Assembly: GCF_963576615.1 (NCBI RefSeq)
Contig: NC_088710.1
Coordinates: 21,633,114 to 21,697,113, forward strand
From: Watersipora subatra
Taxonomy: Eukaryota; Bryozoa; Gymnolaemata; Cheilostomatida; Watersiporidae
Reading direction: 5' to 3'
DNA length: 64,000 bases
How positions within the stretch are numbered: position 1 is the stretch's first letter; each line of letters begins with the position of its first letter. A program made the position numbers and the translations under genes. The notes under the pieces are model-generated. The model ran no database searches, was not told the DNA's origin, and was given only the letters and a program-made list of their open reading frames with translations. Shown here one piece after another: positions 9,801 to 20,700 of this stretch.

Positions 9801-11566
9801 ATTTTATGTACTTTATTGAATTTGATTTCAAATTAATTTGATTTGCGTTGAAATTCTAACACCTTTTGACCTTTTTCAGGAGAAATGGGTCGCACTACAA
9901 ACACTTGCAGCGCCTGACACTCACCGAGGCCCCAAGAAAAGAAGAAGCGTGTGCGATTTCGCTGAGGGTTACGCCGCCAGTGTCTGTAGTAGGAGATGAG
10001 GCAGAGGGGTGTGAAGAGAGATACTGACCAGGCAACATAGTAGTGTGTTATAGAGATGACGAGGAGGGTGGGTATCACTAGGATAGGCACAAATGCATCC
10101 AACTGGATCTATAACAACACGGGCTAGTCTCTCTTATACCACAATACCTTGAAACTTGTGTATTTCTTTTACAAGCAAACTCATATGGGAAAGAAACCAT
10201 AAATTACCATAAACAAAGCGTGTGATTGGATGCCATTGCAAAAAATTGTTTTTCGATGCCGCTAACTATTGAAAAGATAAGAGATTCCTTACATCACAAA
10301 AAAGCCTAACCCCAAGTGTTTTACACTTGAGCACTGCTGTACAAATTTGTTAACATTAACACTGCTATACACATTTGTTAACATTAGCACTGCTGTACAC
10401 ATTTGTTAACATTAGCACTGCTGCACACATTTGTTGATAATGTTTGTTGTATGGATACAACCAAAAGCTAAATCTTACAAATATTTTGCACACGGCTACA
10501 AAACTTAAAATGCAAGTATCCATTTTGGTTCTCTCAAATTTGATCCGGCGAAATGGTAAAACGAACTTTGCCAAACACCAGATATGAGAGCGCAGCAAGA
10601 GCATTGTAGAACCAACATAGTCATGCAATAGAACAAGTTTAAAAGCCTTCAAGTTCAATACTAGTGGCAGTAGGTGAATACAATGCTAATTAATATTCCT
10701 TTGCAATTCTCTGTTGCCTCCGTGCATCATAACAAAACAAACCACATTATGAATTGAAAGAATCACAGCCAAAGAAATTAGACCATTAATAAAATATGTC
10801 AGTTTAATTTTAAAAAATAACAATACCTGTATGGCACCGGCCCCACCATACCAAGGGATCCTTAGTCTATCAGCTATGACACTGTTCATCTGGGTGCAGA
10901 GGTCAGACTTTTGGGATTGACATCTAAGACACCTGCTCCAACATGTTAAACCCATAATGCAAAATTACCGGTTTAAGTAAGATTTGAAAGCGCTGACAAA
11001 TGTGTCACGATAGAAGATAGTATCACAATTGCTGGTTAGAGCTGATCAAGTGGTATTTGATCTTTTTATTTTCTTATACCTATATCTATTGTATACCTCA
11101 ATAGTTAAAGTTGTAACTGTTTTATTGCATATATGATATATACATGTACGAAATGTATGTGCTACCATGTAAAAACAACCATTTAAGTGCTACCATGTAA
11201 GTGCTACCATGTAAAAAAAATTGTATGTCTCGTAGTCATTGGAGCATTGAGTGTAATAACACCTGCACAAGAAATCTGGCTTGCTCAAATACCAACAACA
11301 GTCAAAACAAGTGAGTCGCAGAAAAGTGAGTAACATGGAAAGGAGCACTCAAACTCCCAGGTCTCTGATAGAAGATCCGAGCTTAAGTCTTATACATGTA
11401 TATTGGAAGACGACTGGGAAAAGCAGGAATTAAGTAAATCAATCGGCAAGTTTTACCTATCGCATGCAGTATCTATGACCTCGCAATCACAACAGCAGCC
11501 TAGCACATGCGCTGCATCTCCCTTCCTGTTGATATACTCACAGCAGCTGAGTTTCCTCCTTGGCAT
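3659..11566 (-). CDS. ZDHHC23: ZDHHC23-like palmitoyltransferase, 5' seven coding exons (3' end off window)
   Basis: Protein S-acyltransferase of the DHHC family, a membrane enzyme that attaches palmitate to cytosolic cysteines. Seven exons join in frame at GT/AG sites: 11566-11457, 10932-10827, 10108-9925, 9113-8847, 6984-6796, 5640-5514 and 3835-3659, giving about 386 codons. In order they encode a Cys-rich N-terminus (CCEYINRKG, then CCCDCEVIDTACDR), the ADRLRIPW motif, two pairs of membrane segments, a DPG motif, a polar linker, the zinc-binding Cys-rich domain with DHHC at about residues 323-326, and the third membrane segment. The CEYI and DRLRIPW motifs match what I recall of vertebrate ZDHHC23. 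The C-terminal membrane segment and TTxE motif are missing because the gene leaves the window. The ortholog call rests on motif recognition, not a search. Confidence 0.88.
4412..4744 (-). pseudogene. Possible decayed LINE (non-LTR retrotransposon) C-terminal fragment
   Basis: An open frame of 110 codons whose layout (short leucine-rich start with LSYSLRLLTL, a middle with FLRNNYKF, and SSSFYNALPNIS near the end) resembles the region after the reverse transcriptase in CR1/Jockey-like LINEs, where R..LLPL.YRR and WNSLP-like motifs occur. No catalytic motif is present, and it lies inside the presumed ZDHHC23-like intron 6. This is a memory-based pattern call and could be chance. Confidence 0.3.
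5008..5125 (+). mobile_element. tRNA-derived SINE
   Basis: A tRNA-like head with an A-box-like GTGTAAGAGTGCTGG, an anticodon-arm-like TGGCTTGCTAAGCCA (apparent anticodon GCT, Ser-like) and a B-box-like GAGTTCGAATTTTG. The tail CTCTTATTATAGTAAGGATTG recurs at about 54150-54173 after another tRNA-like head, which supports a SINE family. It lies in ZDHHC23-like intron 6. Confidence 0.6.
5225..5395. repeat. AT-rich inverted and direct repeats
   Basis: AAATTTCATTGATTTAAATT-like words recur in both orientations, producing local hairpin potential. Almost no G or C. Likely slippage-generated intronic sequence. Confidence 0.6.
5514..5640 (-). CDS. ZDHHC23: ZDHHC23-like exon 6 (DHHC catalytic domain)
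   Basis: 127 bp between acceptor GCATCGCAG and donor GTAGGC. Encodes the Cys-rich domain: CDKC, SHCNVC, HQC and the catalytic DHHC tetrad, whose Cys forms the acyl-enzyme. The exon splits the Trp codon after DHHCI; the first base of exon 7 restores it. Confidence 0.9.
5817..6750. repeat. Minisatellite of about 32 bp in ZDHHC23-like intron 5
   Basis: About 28 imperfect units of the form ATAGATGTAACAACACTTATACATAGCATACC. Variant units (for example those with AATCACAGATATAACAACACGC) recur at wider spacing, so there is a higher-order arrangement of several basic units. It fills the intron between exons 5 and 6 to within about 46 bp of the exon 5 donor. Confidence 0.92.
6796..6984 (-). CDS. ZDHHC23: ZDHHC23-like exon 5 (variable linker)
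   Basis: 189 bp between acceptor ATTACAG and donor GTGAGC, phase 1 at both ends, so it keeps the reading frame of its neighbours. Encodes a polar segment without membrane helices, in the position of the poorly conserved linker between the DPG motif and the zinc-binding domain. Exon status rests on splice sites and phase rather than on similarity. Confidence 0.7.
7136..7585. mobile_element. MITE family A, copy 1 (TIR AAGGCTGGTTCACACTA)
   Basis: Inverted ends with GGTTCACACTA and ATATCGCC. The right end is followed by TA; the left flank has decayed. The interior shares GCAGCTGTCAAAC, ATTTCGGYGATGGT and other blocks with 40897-41334, so both are copies of one non-autonomous family. Located in ZDHHC23-like intron 4. 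Confidence 0.75.
7586..8846. other. Remainder of ZDHHC23-like intron 4
   Basis: Nothing I can support as a gene. It is mixed-composition intronic sequence with two adjacent GATAGAAAAATACT words near 8620-8650; possibly old transposon relics. Confidence 0.4.
8847..9113 (-). CDS. ZDHHC23: ZDHHC23-like exon 4 (helix pair and DPG motif)
   Basis: 267 bp between acceptor CTTTTTAG and donor GTGAGC. Encodes a short lumenal loop, a helix around GMIVLGLFLMMLYSLYL and then KQDPGSIRQDG, the DPG motif found in nearly all DHHC enzymes just after the second helix of the core. The following residues are a polar, Pro/Ser-containing linker. Confidence 0.87.
9925..10108 (-). CDS. ZDHHC23: ZDHHC23-like exon 3 (first membrane pair)
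   Basis: 184 bp between acceptor TTATAG and donor GTGAGTG. Encodes two hydrophobic helices (around FVPILVIPTLLVISI and VAWSVSLFTPLCLIS) followed by a basic loop RHWRRNPQRNRTRFFF and the start of the next helix. Confidence 0.87.
10324..10442. repeat. Short minisatellite (about 29 bp, four copies) in ZDHHC23-like intron 2
   Basis: Four units of GCACTGCTGTACACATTTGTTAACATTA with small variations. An open minus-strand frame crosses it but has no coding signature. Confidence 0.8.
10827..10932 (-). CDS. ZDHHC23: ZDHHC23-like exon 2
   Basis: Bounded by acceptor GGAGCAG and donor GTATTG; 106 bp, completing an Arg codon and ending in phase 0. Encodes NSVIADRLRIPWYGGA, the segment just before the first membrane helix that is strongly conserved in ZDHHC23. 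Confidence 0.87.
11157..11215. repeat. Short tandem motif GTGCTACCATGTAA
   Basis: Three spaced copies of GTGCTACCATGTAA in ZDHHC23-like intron 1. Confidence 0.7.
11457..11566 (-). CDS. ZDHHC23: ZDHHC23-like exon 1 (start exon)
   Basis: Starts at ATG 11566 (MPRRKLSCCEYINRK) and ends before a GTAAAA donor, leaving two bases of an Arg codon. Clustered cysteines (CCCDCEV) correspond to the Cys-rich N-terminus of ZDHHC23. A candidate acceptor (TTTTTATAG) at 11578-11579, just upstream of the ATG, suggests a further 5' untranslated exon that I cannot place. Confidence 0.85.
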
Positions 11567-11579
11567 TGGTTAAGAATCT

Positions 11580-14500
11580 ATAAAAACATGTTATTTATGA
11601 TTTATAGAAATACTAGCAGTTATTCACTTCATTAGATGAGAATGCCAGAGGAATACTCTACTTAGGCTTGGATACAGTTAAGCTTCTACTTACGATCACC
11701 CATACATACAACGCACTTCCTTATCAGTTTTTTTGTTGAAGGGTTCCAAGTTATTTTATAAATAGGTAACACTAGGTGGAGGCCATCCTCAAGCTTATTG
11801 CGATGCTGAACTACCACAAACTAAAAACACCCCAATCAACACATGTGCTACCGTTCAACAATGCTGTGATTTAACAAGATGTATACGTCTTCAGAAAATC
11901 CAATCTTTTCCGACATTTTTATGCTACTGACTAATGATGTACTAAAAACTATGCTAATCTCATTAAATAAATATTATGTTTTGTACAAAGTAGAACTCCT
12001 AGATCACTGACGTGAAAAGCAACCATCATTATATTCAGTTGATTTTTTAAATTTCTATAGTTGCTTTCCAATTTTGGAAAGCCAAGTGAAAAGAGCCAGT
12101 TCTATATTTCAGCACTATCTTGAACAACTGTACAACAATAAGCACTATCAAAATCTATTAAAAATATTTTATTAAAACAGACCAGAACTACTCGAAGCTG
12201 TTGAAGCTAGCCAATCAAGCTCGAATCACAAAAATACAATCAATCAGAAATACAAAATCGTTCAGATTTCTGCTCTCGATTCTTTCAGCTGATTTCCATC
12301 ATTCAAACCCAAACTCACAAACGTGTAAAACTAAATTTAAGCTTTCCGACTTGAAACTTTGGCTGTTTATGACTGTTTCATTCACTAGTTACACGGTTTA
12401 TTTTTTACATAGCAAGTTTCAGACTACAAATTTGCATACGGTTATCGACAAACATCTACAGGGTAGTCATAAAATAACTTCTTAAATATTCCATTCTACA
12501 ATAAAACGTGCGGGAATAAATGTAAATAATACCGTGATTTTTCATGTTATTTACCGACGTTCGTTTGTCTCTCGCGTAAGGGCTCCTCTTTTGAGTAAAT
12601 AGGGACTATAGGGCGCAGGTTGAATATCATCTGTTGCTATTCGCATAAAGGTAGATTTTCCATAATAACGTTTGTCGTTGGCATCACTCGATGTCAAAGG
12701 TTATGCACAGTATCGATCGATGCGTACTAGAAAATAACCTAAAATATAACTTCTGCCCCAGGAAATCAAAACCCAGAATGCGGGAGCCCATCCGCACTGT
12801 ATCGTAAATACACGAAGTAAAACGATATTCTATGACTATCTAACCAAAGCTTATTTATTAAGGAGTTGCGATCTCACTTTTGCAAAACGCCAAAAGCGAG
12901 CAATTTCTACTACAAGTTTGGCTGTTTGCATATCGCCCATTTTTACCTCAGTTGATAATATGCGCTGTAGTGTTACGCTGAATTATGTGTAATTATGGCT
13001 TCAGCGCACTTGTTGCTATTACTCATGCAACAAAAAGTAAGCTGTCGACCCAATTATCAACAAAAAATTATCTACAATTAAGTGCTTGCTGTCTTTGAGG
13101 TCTTATTGGTCTACCATCTCACCACAATGAAACCAAAGGTATCATTAGCTGTTAAATGCGTTGTGACTGCCAAAAAGTTAAAGTTAGATGTCACATCTGG
13201 TGGACACATTTTTATAAATAAGTAAAGTTGTCTTTACTTGCTATCAGCTTTCATTCAGTTTTATTTTATAATGACTTAGGTAGGAATTAGTCTTCAAACT
13301 GCCGAGACCACATAATAGTAGAAGAGATTTTGCTATTAGTCTAATCCACATGCAATTAAACTACTGCTTATTGTAATATGTTGCGCTTCTTTGAAAATGT
13401 CAACATATTATTCACTGTCAAATGGTCAGATAAACAATCTAGTCTAACCATTGTAACCATGAAAAGAAATATCCCATCAATTAATTCTCATTTACTTTTG
13501 AGACAGCTTTTTTATGCATTTTGTGTTTTTTAAGAGATTTTTATTTGAGAAGTGATAAAATCTGATACTTACATTAATTGAAATTTAAAGTATGGAATCT
13601 TGGTTGAATTTAAAATTGTTATGTAAATATTTACGTGTTTTATCAAAGAAAGTTCAAATGCAACTATACGGAAATTGGAAACCTGTTTATTACAGGCTTT
13701 TCTAACAAATTTAGGTAAACAAACTGGTTTACATGTTGGCAGCACTAAGCAAATATACATTAATAGCTCCAAAGTACAAATCTGAAAGTAGCCTTTTCTT
13801 TCACTTCTACCATCATTAGAAAGATAAGATAATTCCTTATGCAATGTTATACCGTAGACCAGCAAGGTTACATGAATGCCTATAAAAGCCAATGCTTCAA
13901 TCATTGGCTGATAGAAAGCTTCAAAGTTTTGATAAAACCTCACGATTATAGTGAAATAACAAAATAGTAAACATTTACTAAAAGGAATCAACACTCAAAG
14001 AGATTTAATGTTTATGACTTGTCACTTGCCTGTTTTTTTGTAATTTATAACAGCCCAAGTTTTAATAGCTTGGCATTACCTATATGAGGCTGATTATACA
14101 CGCATTTGTCTTGGTAAAGTTACAACAATAGATAAAAGGTATTCAATATTTTTCTTAGGACCATATCATCTCATGCTTTTAAGTTTCCATCAAGATTACT
14201 TATGGAATATATTTGTCATTGTTAGGAGGCATGCATTGAGCATCTGTTCTACATGTGTCTATAAAATTGGAGTTATTTTCTCTACACAATTTCCAACAAT
14301 AGCAATTGATAAGGGTGATCGACCACCTTATCAGTAAGAGGAGTGCCAACAGATGATGCCAATAGCACCCTATTAGCAATAATTGTCAAACACACTTAAT
14401 GTACTGAAGTAGTCTATTAGAATGCCCTATCAACAGTAGAAATCGATAGAGAAGTCATGTCACATGTTTAAGAATACACCACGGATGCAAAAGGACTCAC

Positions 14501-15493
14501 TATAATTGCGCTAATCTAAGCATAGAACGATGCTCAAATTAGCGTTGTAAGACATTCTGGTTAGAGTGTTAGATTCAGCAACTTATTTACTATACACGTA
14601 GTAATGTGTACATCTTTACTCACTGTCCTAGTCTATCAGCTGTCCTCAAGAGACAGCAAACAAGTCAATTTTAACCACAGAGTTGTGATTTCACCAAGCC
14701 TTGTCCTCATTTTATGCGTTTTTCAATACTATTTCAACATTTGTGTATTTGGTTTTTAATCGGAAGTATGATTCATTAGCAATTGGCAGCAACACTTTTC
14801 TATTTTTTGGACAACCTGAAGCATTTATCTTGTGCACCTCAAGCTGGTAACTTGTGTTTTACACTTATCATATTTGTCAACATTCCTGAAGTAAACTAAG
14901 TCATCAGAAAGCACGATCAAGAATATTTATCACGTTATATCACAACCAGGACAATTCTTATTGCATTTCCTGAGAGGATGTAACAAGGTAATACTTTTTA
15001 CTTTAATATCATTATTATACAGAGTGTCTTTTTTATTTGTTATTATTTATATAGTTAATGCTTTGTTTTCAGCTGCCTTTTTCAAGTATATGCGCATTTC
15101 TGCTTTATATCTGTTTCTGCGTTATATCACATACTCATTCATATCAGATCATAATTTGTTAGTAATGTTTTATCTGCTACATTTTATGGCGAGTTTTTAT
15201 ACATCTTCTATGCTACTTTCACTTGCTATTAAATTTGCTATCGCCTCTTTTATTATTATTTACTCTTCATTTAATTTCATTTTAGATTCACGATATATCG
15301 GTATATGCATATATATCAAATAAACATACTATTCACATACAACTAACAACTGATAATCCATTGGATCTCAGATCTATTGGGAAGTGCAATACATAGAGGA
15401 CTATCCTGCACTTGTATTACAGTGTAACATCTTACAGTAATTAGAGAGTTGTACATCCCTCTAATCATAGTTTTGTAATGCAGGTCTGTAATG
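11580..15493. other. Upstream flank of ZDHHC23-like gene; no gene supported
   Basis: Expected to hold the promoter and any 5' untranslated exon of the ZDHHC23-like gene. GC content rises locally near 12540-12800 (TTACCGACGTTCG, CTCGCGTAAGG, CGATCGATGCG), a possible promoter region, though no TATA/Inr pair is clear. The open frames at 13569-13994 (minus) and 14961-15323 (plus) are AT-rich and hydrophobic and match nothing I recognise. Confidence 0.35.
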
Positions 15494-16200
15494 GCTTGAT
15501 GGGAGATCACTATAGGCCATATTCATCCTATTCATTTGGATAACTATTTTTACTATAGTAATGTACATCACTTTAATACGAGTCTAGAATAACACTCTAA
15601 TCCAGCGCTTTTCTCGGCTTTAATTAGAGTGTTGTACCTCACACTAATGAGGGTACTGTACAACACTCTAATCAGAGTGTTGTACCTCAGTCCAACAAGA
15701 GGTTTGTACCTCAATCCAATCAGAATGTTGTATTTCACTCTAATCAGATTGAGGTACAATACTCTGATTGTAGTGAGATACAACACTGATCAGAGAGCTC
15801 TTTTTGTGGATTAGAGTGCATTTTAAAATCTAAAGGCGATACAACCCTTTGACTAGATTGTTTACTTTAATATGACAGAAATGCGATGTAACAATTTGAT
15901 TAGTTTATTGCCCAAAATATTCATTAGATCGATATATAACACTCTTATCAGATCGAGATAGCATTTGTTGATTAGAGTGAAGTATAACATTCGTATCAGA
16001 GTGAGATATCACACTTTAATTAGAAAAAAATATAACGCTTTTATCAGAATGAGACAGCACACTCTGATTAGAGCTTAAAACAGCACTCAACTTAGCGTGT
16101 TATTCTAGACTCGTATTAGAGTGATGTACAACACTATAGTACAAGTAGTTACCCAAATGAATATGATAAATATGGCCTATGGTGATCTCTTTGATCAAGC
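15494..16200. mobile_element. Foldback element with repetitive palindromic core
   Basis: Outer arms (about 15494-15605 and 16090-16200) are inverted copies: GCTTGAT..AGATCAC.ATAGGCC at the left and its complement at the right, continuing through ACGAGTCTAGAATAACAC. The core between them consists of variants of CACTCTAATCAGAGTGTTGTAC in both orientations, so the entire element can fold. No clear target duplication or transposase. It lies between the GPR157-like 3' end and the ZDHHC23-like 5' end. Confidence 0.75.
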
Positions 16201-16539
16201 AGTTTCAGATTTCGTAAACTTCGTTTACAAATTGAGATCAAAAACTCACCTTGTAGGTATGAAAGTCAACATCAACTAGCTAATAATTATTCAAGTATGT
16301 TTGATGTCGGTTTGTATAAAATGTAACTAGCACAAGGTAATAAAAAAAAACTTATTCGTAATAAAATTGTTTATGGAATTGTCAAAAGTGCTGCATGAAT
16401 TATTGTTTACTACAGTACGAGGTAAGATCAAATTAGGTTGAAAATAGAATGATGCTTAAATGATTGTGTTGCAGAGCAATACAGTAACATTTTAATGTTT
16501 ATTGTGTAACACCTCGAATAAGGTAAGTCACAGCAAACA

Positions 16540-17065
16540 GGATGGACTAGAGCATGGTAGCAAATATGATAGACTAGTATGCAGTGGTAAATATGATAGA
16601 CTAGTACACAGTAGTAAATATGATAGACTAGTACACAGCAGCAAATATGATAGACTGGTATGCAGTGGTAAAGATAATAGACTAGTACACAGTTGTAAAC
16701 ATGATAAACTAGTACACAGTGGTAAATATGATAGACTAGTACACAGTAGTAAATATGATAGACTAGTACACAATAGTAAATATGATAGACTAGTACACAG
16801 TAGTAAGTATGATAGACTAGTATACAGTAATAAATATGGTAGATTAGTACACAGTAGCAAATATGATAGACTAGTATGCAGTAGTAAAGATGATAGACTA
16901 GTACACAGTTGTAAACATGATAAACAGTAGTAAATATGATAGACTAGTGCACAGTAGTAAGTATGATAGATTAGTATACAGTAGTAAATATGATAGACTA
17001 GTATACAGTAGTAAATATGATAGACTAATACACAGTAATAAACAGGACAGACTAGTATACAAAAA
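16540..17065. repeat. 27-bp minisatellite
   Basis: About 19 units of AAATATGATAGACTAGTACA plus CAGTAGT. The 27-bp period is divisible by three, so several frames on both strands stay open (a plus frame reads SKYDRLVHS repeatedly, a minus frame LLCTSLSYL). These are repeat artefacts, not proteins. The array lies 3' of the GPR157-like gene. Confidence 0.95.
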
Positions 17066-17486
17066 ACATGAATATACTATGTTTCGGCAGAAGATTATAA
17101 AAATACAGTCCAACAACATGGTAGTTTAGATCTGAAACTGTTCATGAAAGTTTCGTTCATACTTTTATGGCTGTCTTATCAATAGAGCAATCCTTTTGCT
17201 TTATGATTCTGTAGATGTATGAGGTGCTGTTGATGTTTGCTTTTCATCAGACGTCTAGATAGACATACAAAAGTAAACATGATCTGGTTATTACAAGATT
17301 ATGCAGAGCATCTAAAAACGGATGGATTCATATACTTAGCTACAGCAGCATATTTTGCTCTCAGTGATTTTCTGAGAATAACTTCATCCGTACAAGAGAG
17401 TGATCCGTAAACAATAGATGCAATTGCGTTTTTATAAGTGAATTTTTACTGTCTTTATAATGGTGATAAATAAAATTTACCGTTTA

Positions 17487-17511
17487 AAAACCTCCATTTA
17501 ATGGAGGTTTT
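17487..17511. repeat. Perfect short hairpin downstream of the GPR157-like gene
   Basis: AAAACCTCCATT and AATGGAGGTTTT form 12-bp perfect arms around one base. It lies about 90-110 bp beyond the GPR157-like stop codon, so it could sit in the 3' untranslated region. Function unknown. Confidence 0.5.
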
Positions 17512-17597
17512 GTTTATAGAAATTTTGTGTCTCTACAACTAATGCGCATACATTGACATCTGGTTATAACATCTGTTTGAACTGTTTCAATACAGAT

Positions 17598-17795
17598 TCA
17601 AATTAATAGCAAAGATATTTCAAGGATTTCCACAAAAGCATTAACACGCACTCTTACCAGATCAAAAGTGCTTTTAGATTTAGAAAAACTACACAGATTT
17701 TTACACTTCTGGAAGCCTAGCTTGTTCCTGACACTGGGGGTTGTGAATATAAAGATAACAGAATTGAGGAAGCCCTGAGCGCTGTCCCCTAGGCC
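17598..17795 (-). CDS. GPR157: GPR157-like terminal exon 6 (TM7 and tail)
   Basis: Starts after acceptor TATTTGCAG with GLGDSAQGFLNSVIFIF (TM7) and reads to TGA at 17598. A strong donor-like CTG|GTAAGAG at 17657-17656 lies inside the cytoplasmic tail. Splicing there would replace the last 19 residues with an exon I could not find, so the C-terminus is uncertain. Confidence 0.82.
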   Translation of the reverse strand, partial: GLGDSAQGFLNSVIFIFTTPSVRNKLGFQKCKNLCSFSKSKSTFDLVRVRVNAFVEILEISLLLI

Positions 17796-20700
17796 CTGCA
17801 AATAGTGAACACAACTTAATTTGGTCAGAAAATTTGTCAACAAAAAACAACTCCAGCAAAAATGGATGTCAGAGCTTTGGAACAAAGGAATGGAAACTTG
17901 CTGTTATTGCCTTATCAGTGTATTTTGGTATCAGACCAATATTGTGGTGTCTATAAGAATGATATGACAATATAAACAATGACAGTAAGTCTAGTCAAAC
18001 CTAGAGAGATGAATATAGACACAGATATCTACTGCAGTTTAACTAATTGCTGAGTCAGGATAAGACAACTATTAAAGTAACACAACCTCCATAACTCCTA
18101 GTTCACTTACATTATGTTGCACGGTTTATATGTTCTTACCGGTTAATAAGCCCTTACCTGTGCTGGTGCCAGAACTGCTGCTATCATCTGAATCTCTCGA
18201 GAATGCCCAAAGTTAAAAAAAAATCTTAGCGTTCCCCAAATTCTTGCGATGATAAAGACAAGAGGGACAAATATTAGTTTTTTATTGGTGGATGAATAGG
18301 CTAAGGATTTCATTTGTGAAGATGCGGGTGTTTTGCTGTGAGACTTGATACGCTTTAGCTGAAACAAAAATTAATAAACACAAATTCCTGGTAAATGACT
18401 ATTATAAGCATGAATTATCAGACCAAATCGAATTATGATATTACTGCAGGAGTTATGAATACATTGGGAAGACAACTCATGTAAATTGAATGATTGCGTT
18501 ATTGTGTTTTGTAGCTGAGCTGATCATGATTGTGCTGCGATCAAAAGGTTTGTGAACACAAAAACTAAACGATATGCAAATCTAACATAACTTCAGGATG
18601 TAATACTACATATTTTACAATTCTATGACTGTAAAACTTTCGCGTTTCACAATTAGTGTGTTTTAGTATATAAAATACAAACCTTAATAACCACGTTAAA
18701 GTTTTAGTTGGTGAATAACGTGTGTTTTATTAAGTTGAGATAATATTATACAAAAATAACCTTATAATGTTCTGTCTATTTCCTGGACATTTACCTCAAC
18801 TTGCTTCTATGCTAATAGACGTGCGAGTTCATGGTGATTATGAGAAACATTGCTTAATTGCTTAACTCAAAGAACTCGTTACTGGAAATAAAATTATTTA
18901 TTCACTATTGAAAAATAATTGTCTGCTTGTGTATAAATATATTCCAAGTTTTTGTAGGTAAATATGGACGATAATCAAACATTTTCACATGCACCTTGAT
19001 GAAGCCTATTTCCCATCGGCGGATTTTTTCTATACTAATATTCTTAAATGATTCCTTGCACCCAGTTTTCAATAACTCTATGGGTTACTTTGTGTAACAT
19101 TGAGTAACTCTATAAGTGACCTTTAAAACTGTTGTGACAAATTTATGGCAAGCCCACAACTACAGCTCATTAACGTCTTTCTTCCTGCCCTACAACTGCT
19201 CCAGCACCTTTCGTTGTAAGAACTTAGGCTTTTTAATACAAATCTTTATATAACTTTTTTCATCAAATGGTCAAAAGATAAAATAGGTATGTGTATTTAG
19301 CCAAACCTAAACAGCTAAATAATTAAATAAATAATTATATAATAAATTAACATTTAAATAAATAAAGATAAGAGAGGAGTCATGAGTTATGTTTTAGATA
19401 CATACATGCCTGCTAATATGGCATTTGACAAGCCCATAAAGCACAGCAACTCCAATGTACACCAGAATCTCCCAAAACTTTCCTGTAAACATCTGCCAGC
19501 AAAGAACTTTCCAGTAAACATTTCCAAGTTTACAAGTGTTTATCCAACAGGTCGACACTACCTAAAAGTCAGCATTGACTAGAATTACCTCTGTTAGTAA
19601 ACTGCACTTTGCTAACAGTATTGATAGCTCTATGATAAGTATTACTAGATTAAAACTCGTTATTGATAGTTCTGTGAGCTATATTGGTAGCTCTATGGCC
19701 AGTATTGGTACACGTGACAGTAGATAAATATACTTTGAACACCTGCAGACACTGATGGCACTCCTGCGATGCAATAAAGGTGACATAGCCAAGGTCAAAG
19801 TTAATAGGAAATTATTTAGGGTAGCTCTATAGAGCACCATAAAACTGTTGCTAAAACACTCTATGACTATAATGATGTGAGTAAAATGAAATTATGGCTA
19901 AATGATCAGTATTACTTAAGTCTATGAATACAATGAGTTTAGATGGTATAAATATAGAACTACTGCTGGAGATAATTCTAAGGCTATTTGGTAGCTCAAT
20001 GATGACAATAAACTATACCTTCAAAGGTCCATAATCAAGCTCAGTTCACTTATGCCAGCACCATCTCATTGCATTTGGTAGGATAACTCTATGGCTATTC
20101 TAGTAGTTACAACTAGGTTCATTATCGATGTTTATTTAGATCAATAATAAATGCTACAAAAGTGTTTAAGAATAATCAATATACAAACAAGCTAACACCC
20201 AGAATTCCTTTCTATAATAAAAGAAAACTTTGTACCTCGACACAGGGGTCATAGCCAAGAACATCTGAACAAGCTGAAGCTATAGCTATGATAGCCGGAA
20301 TTCCCCAGCAGATGATGTGAGGGAGGTATTTTAACTTCTTTTGAATTATTCTGAAATGTTAAACTTAGTTTAGATGAAAGCCTTAACGTGCTGACCTACT
20401 TATATAACTTTCAGGATAAGAACAACATCAAGTAGCTGATATAGAAGATTCAAGTAACTGATCAAACTAGAGGAATAGATTTTGCCAATAGATTTGAATT
20501 GTGGACTTGCTTAGAGCATTTGGCTTATATATTTGGTTAATAGGTTGAGTTAGTAGACTCAACTAATAGATTTATCTATTAGATAAATCTATTAGATTTA
20601 TCTGGTAGATTTATCTAGTAGATTTATCTAGTAGATTCAGCTAATAGGCTTGGCTAATAGATTAGACTAATACATTTGAATGTAGTTTACACAAACCAAC

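Noticed and set aside
13569..13994. 141-codon minus frame with a hydrophobic segment
   Set aside because: AT-rich, no recognisable family. Too far from and not in order with ZDHHC23-like or GPR157-like exons; probably chance.
14961..15323. 120-codon hydrophobic plus frame
   Set aside because: Composition-driven (T-rich); no homology or splice context.
16502..16930. 142-codon plus frame with repeated SKYDRLVHS
   Set aside because: 27-bp minisatellite; the opposite strand is open too.
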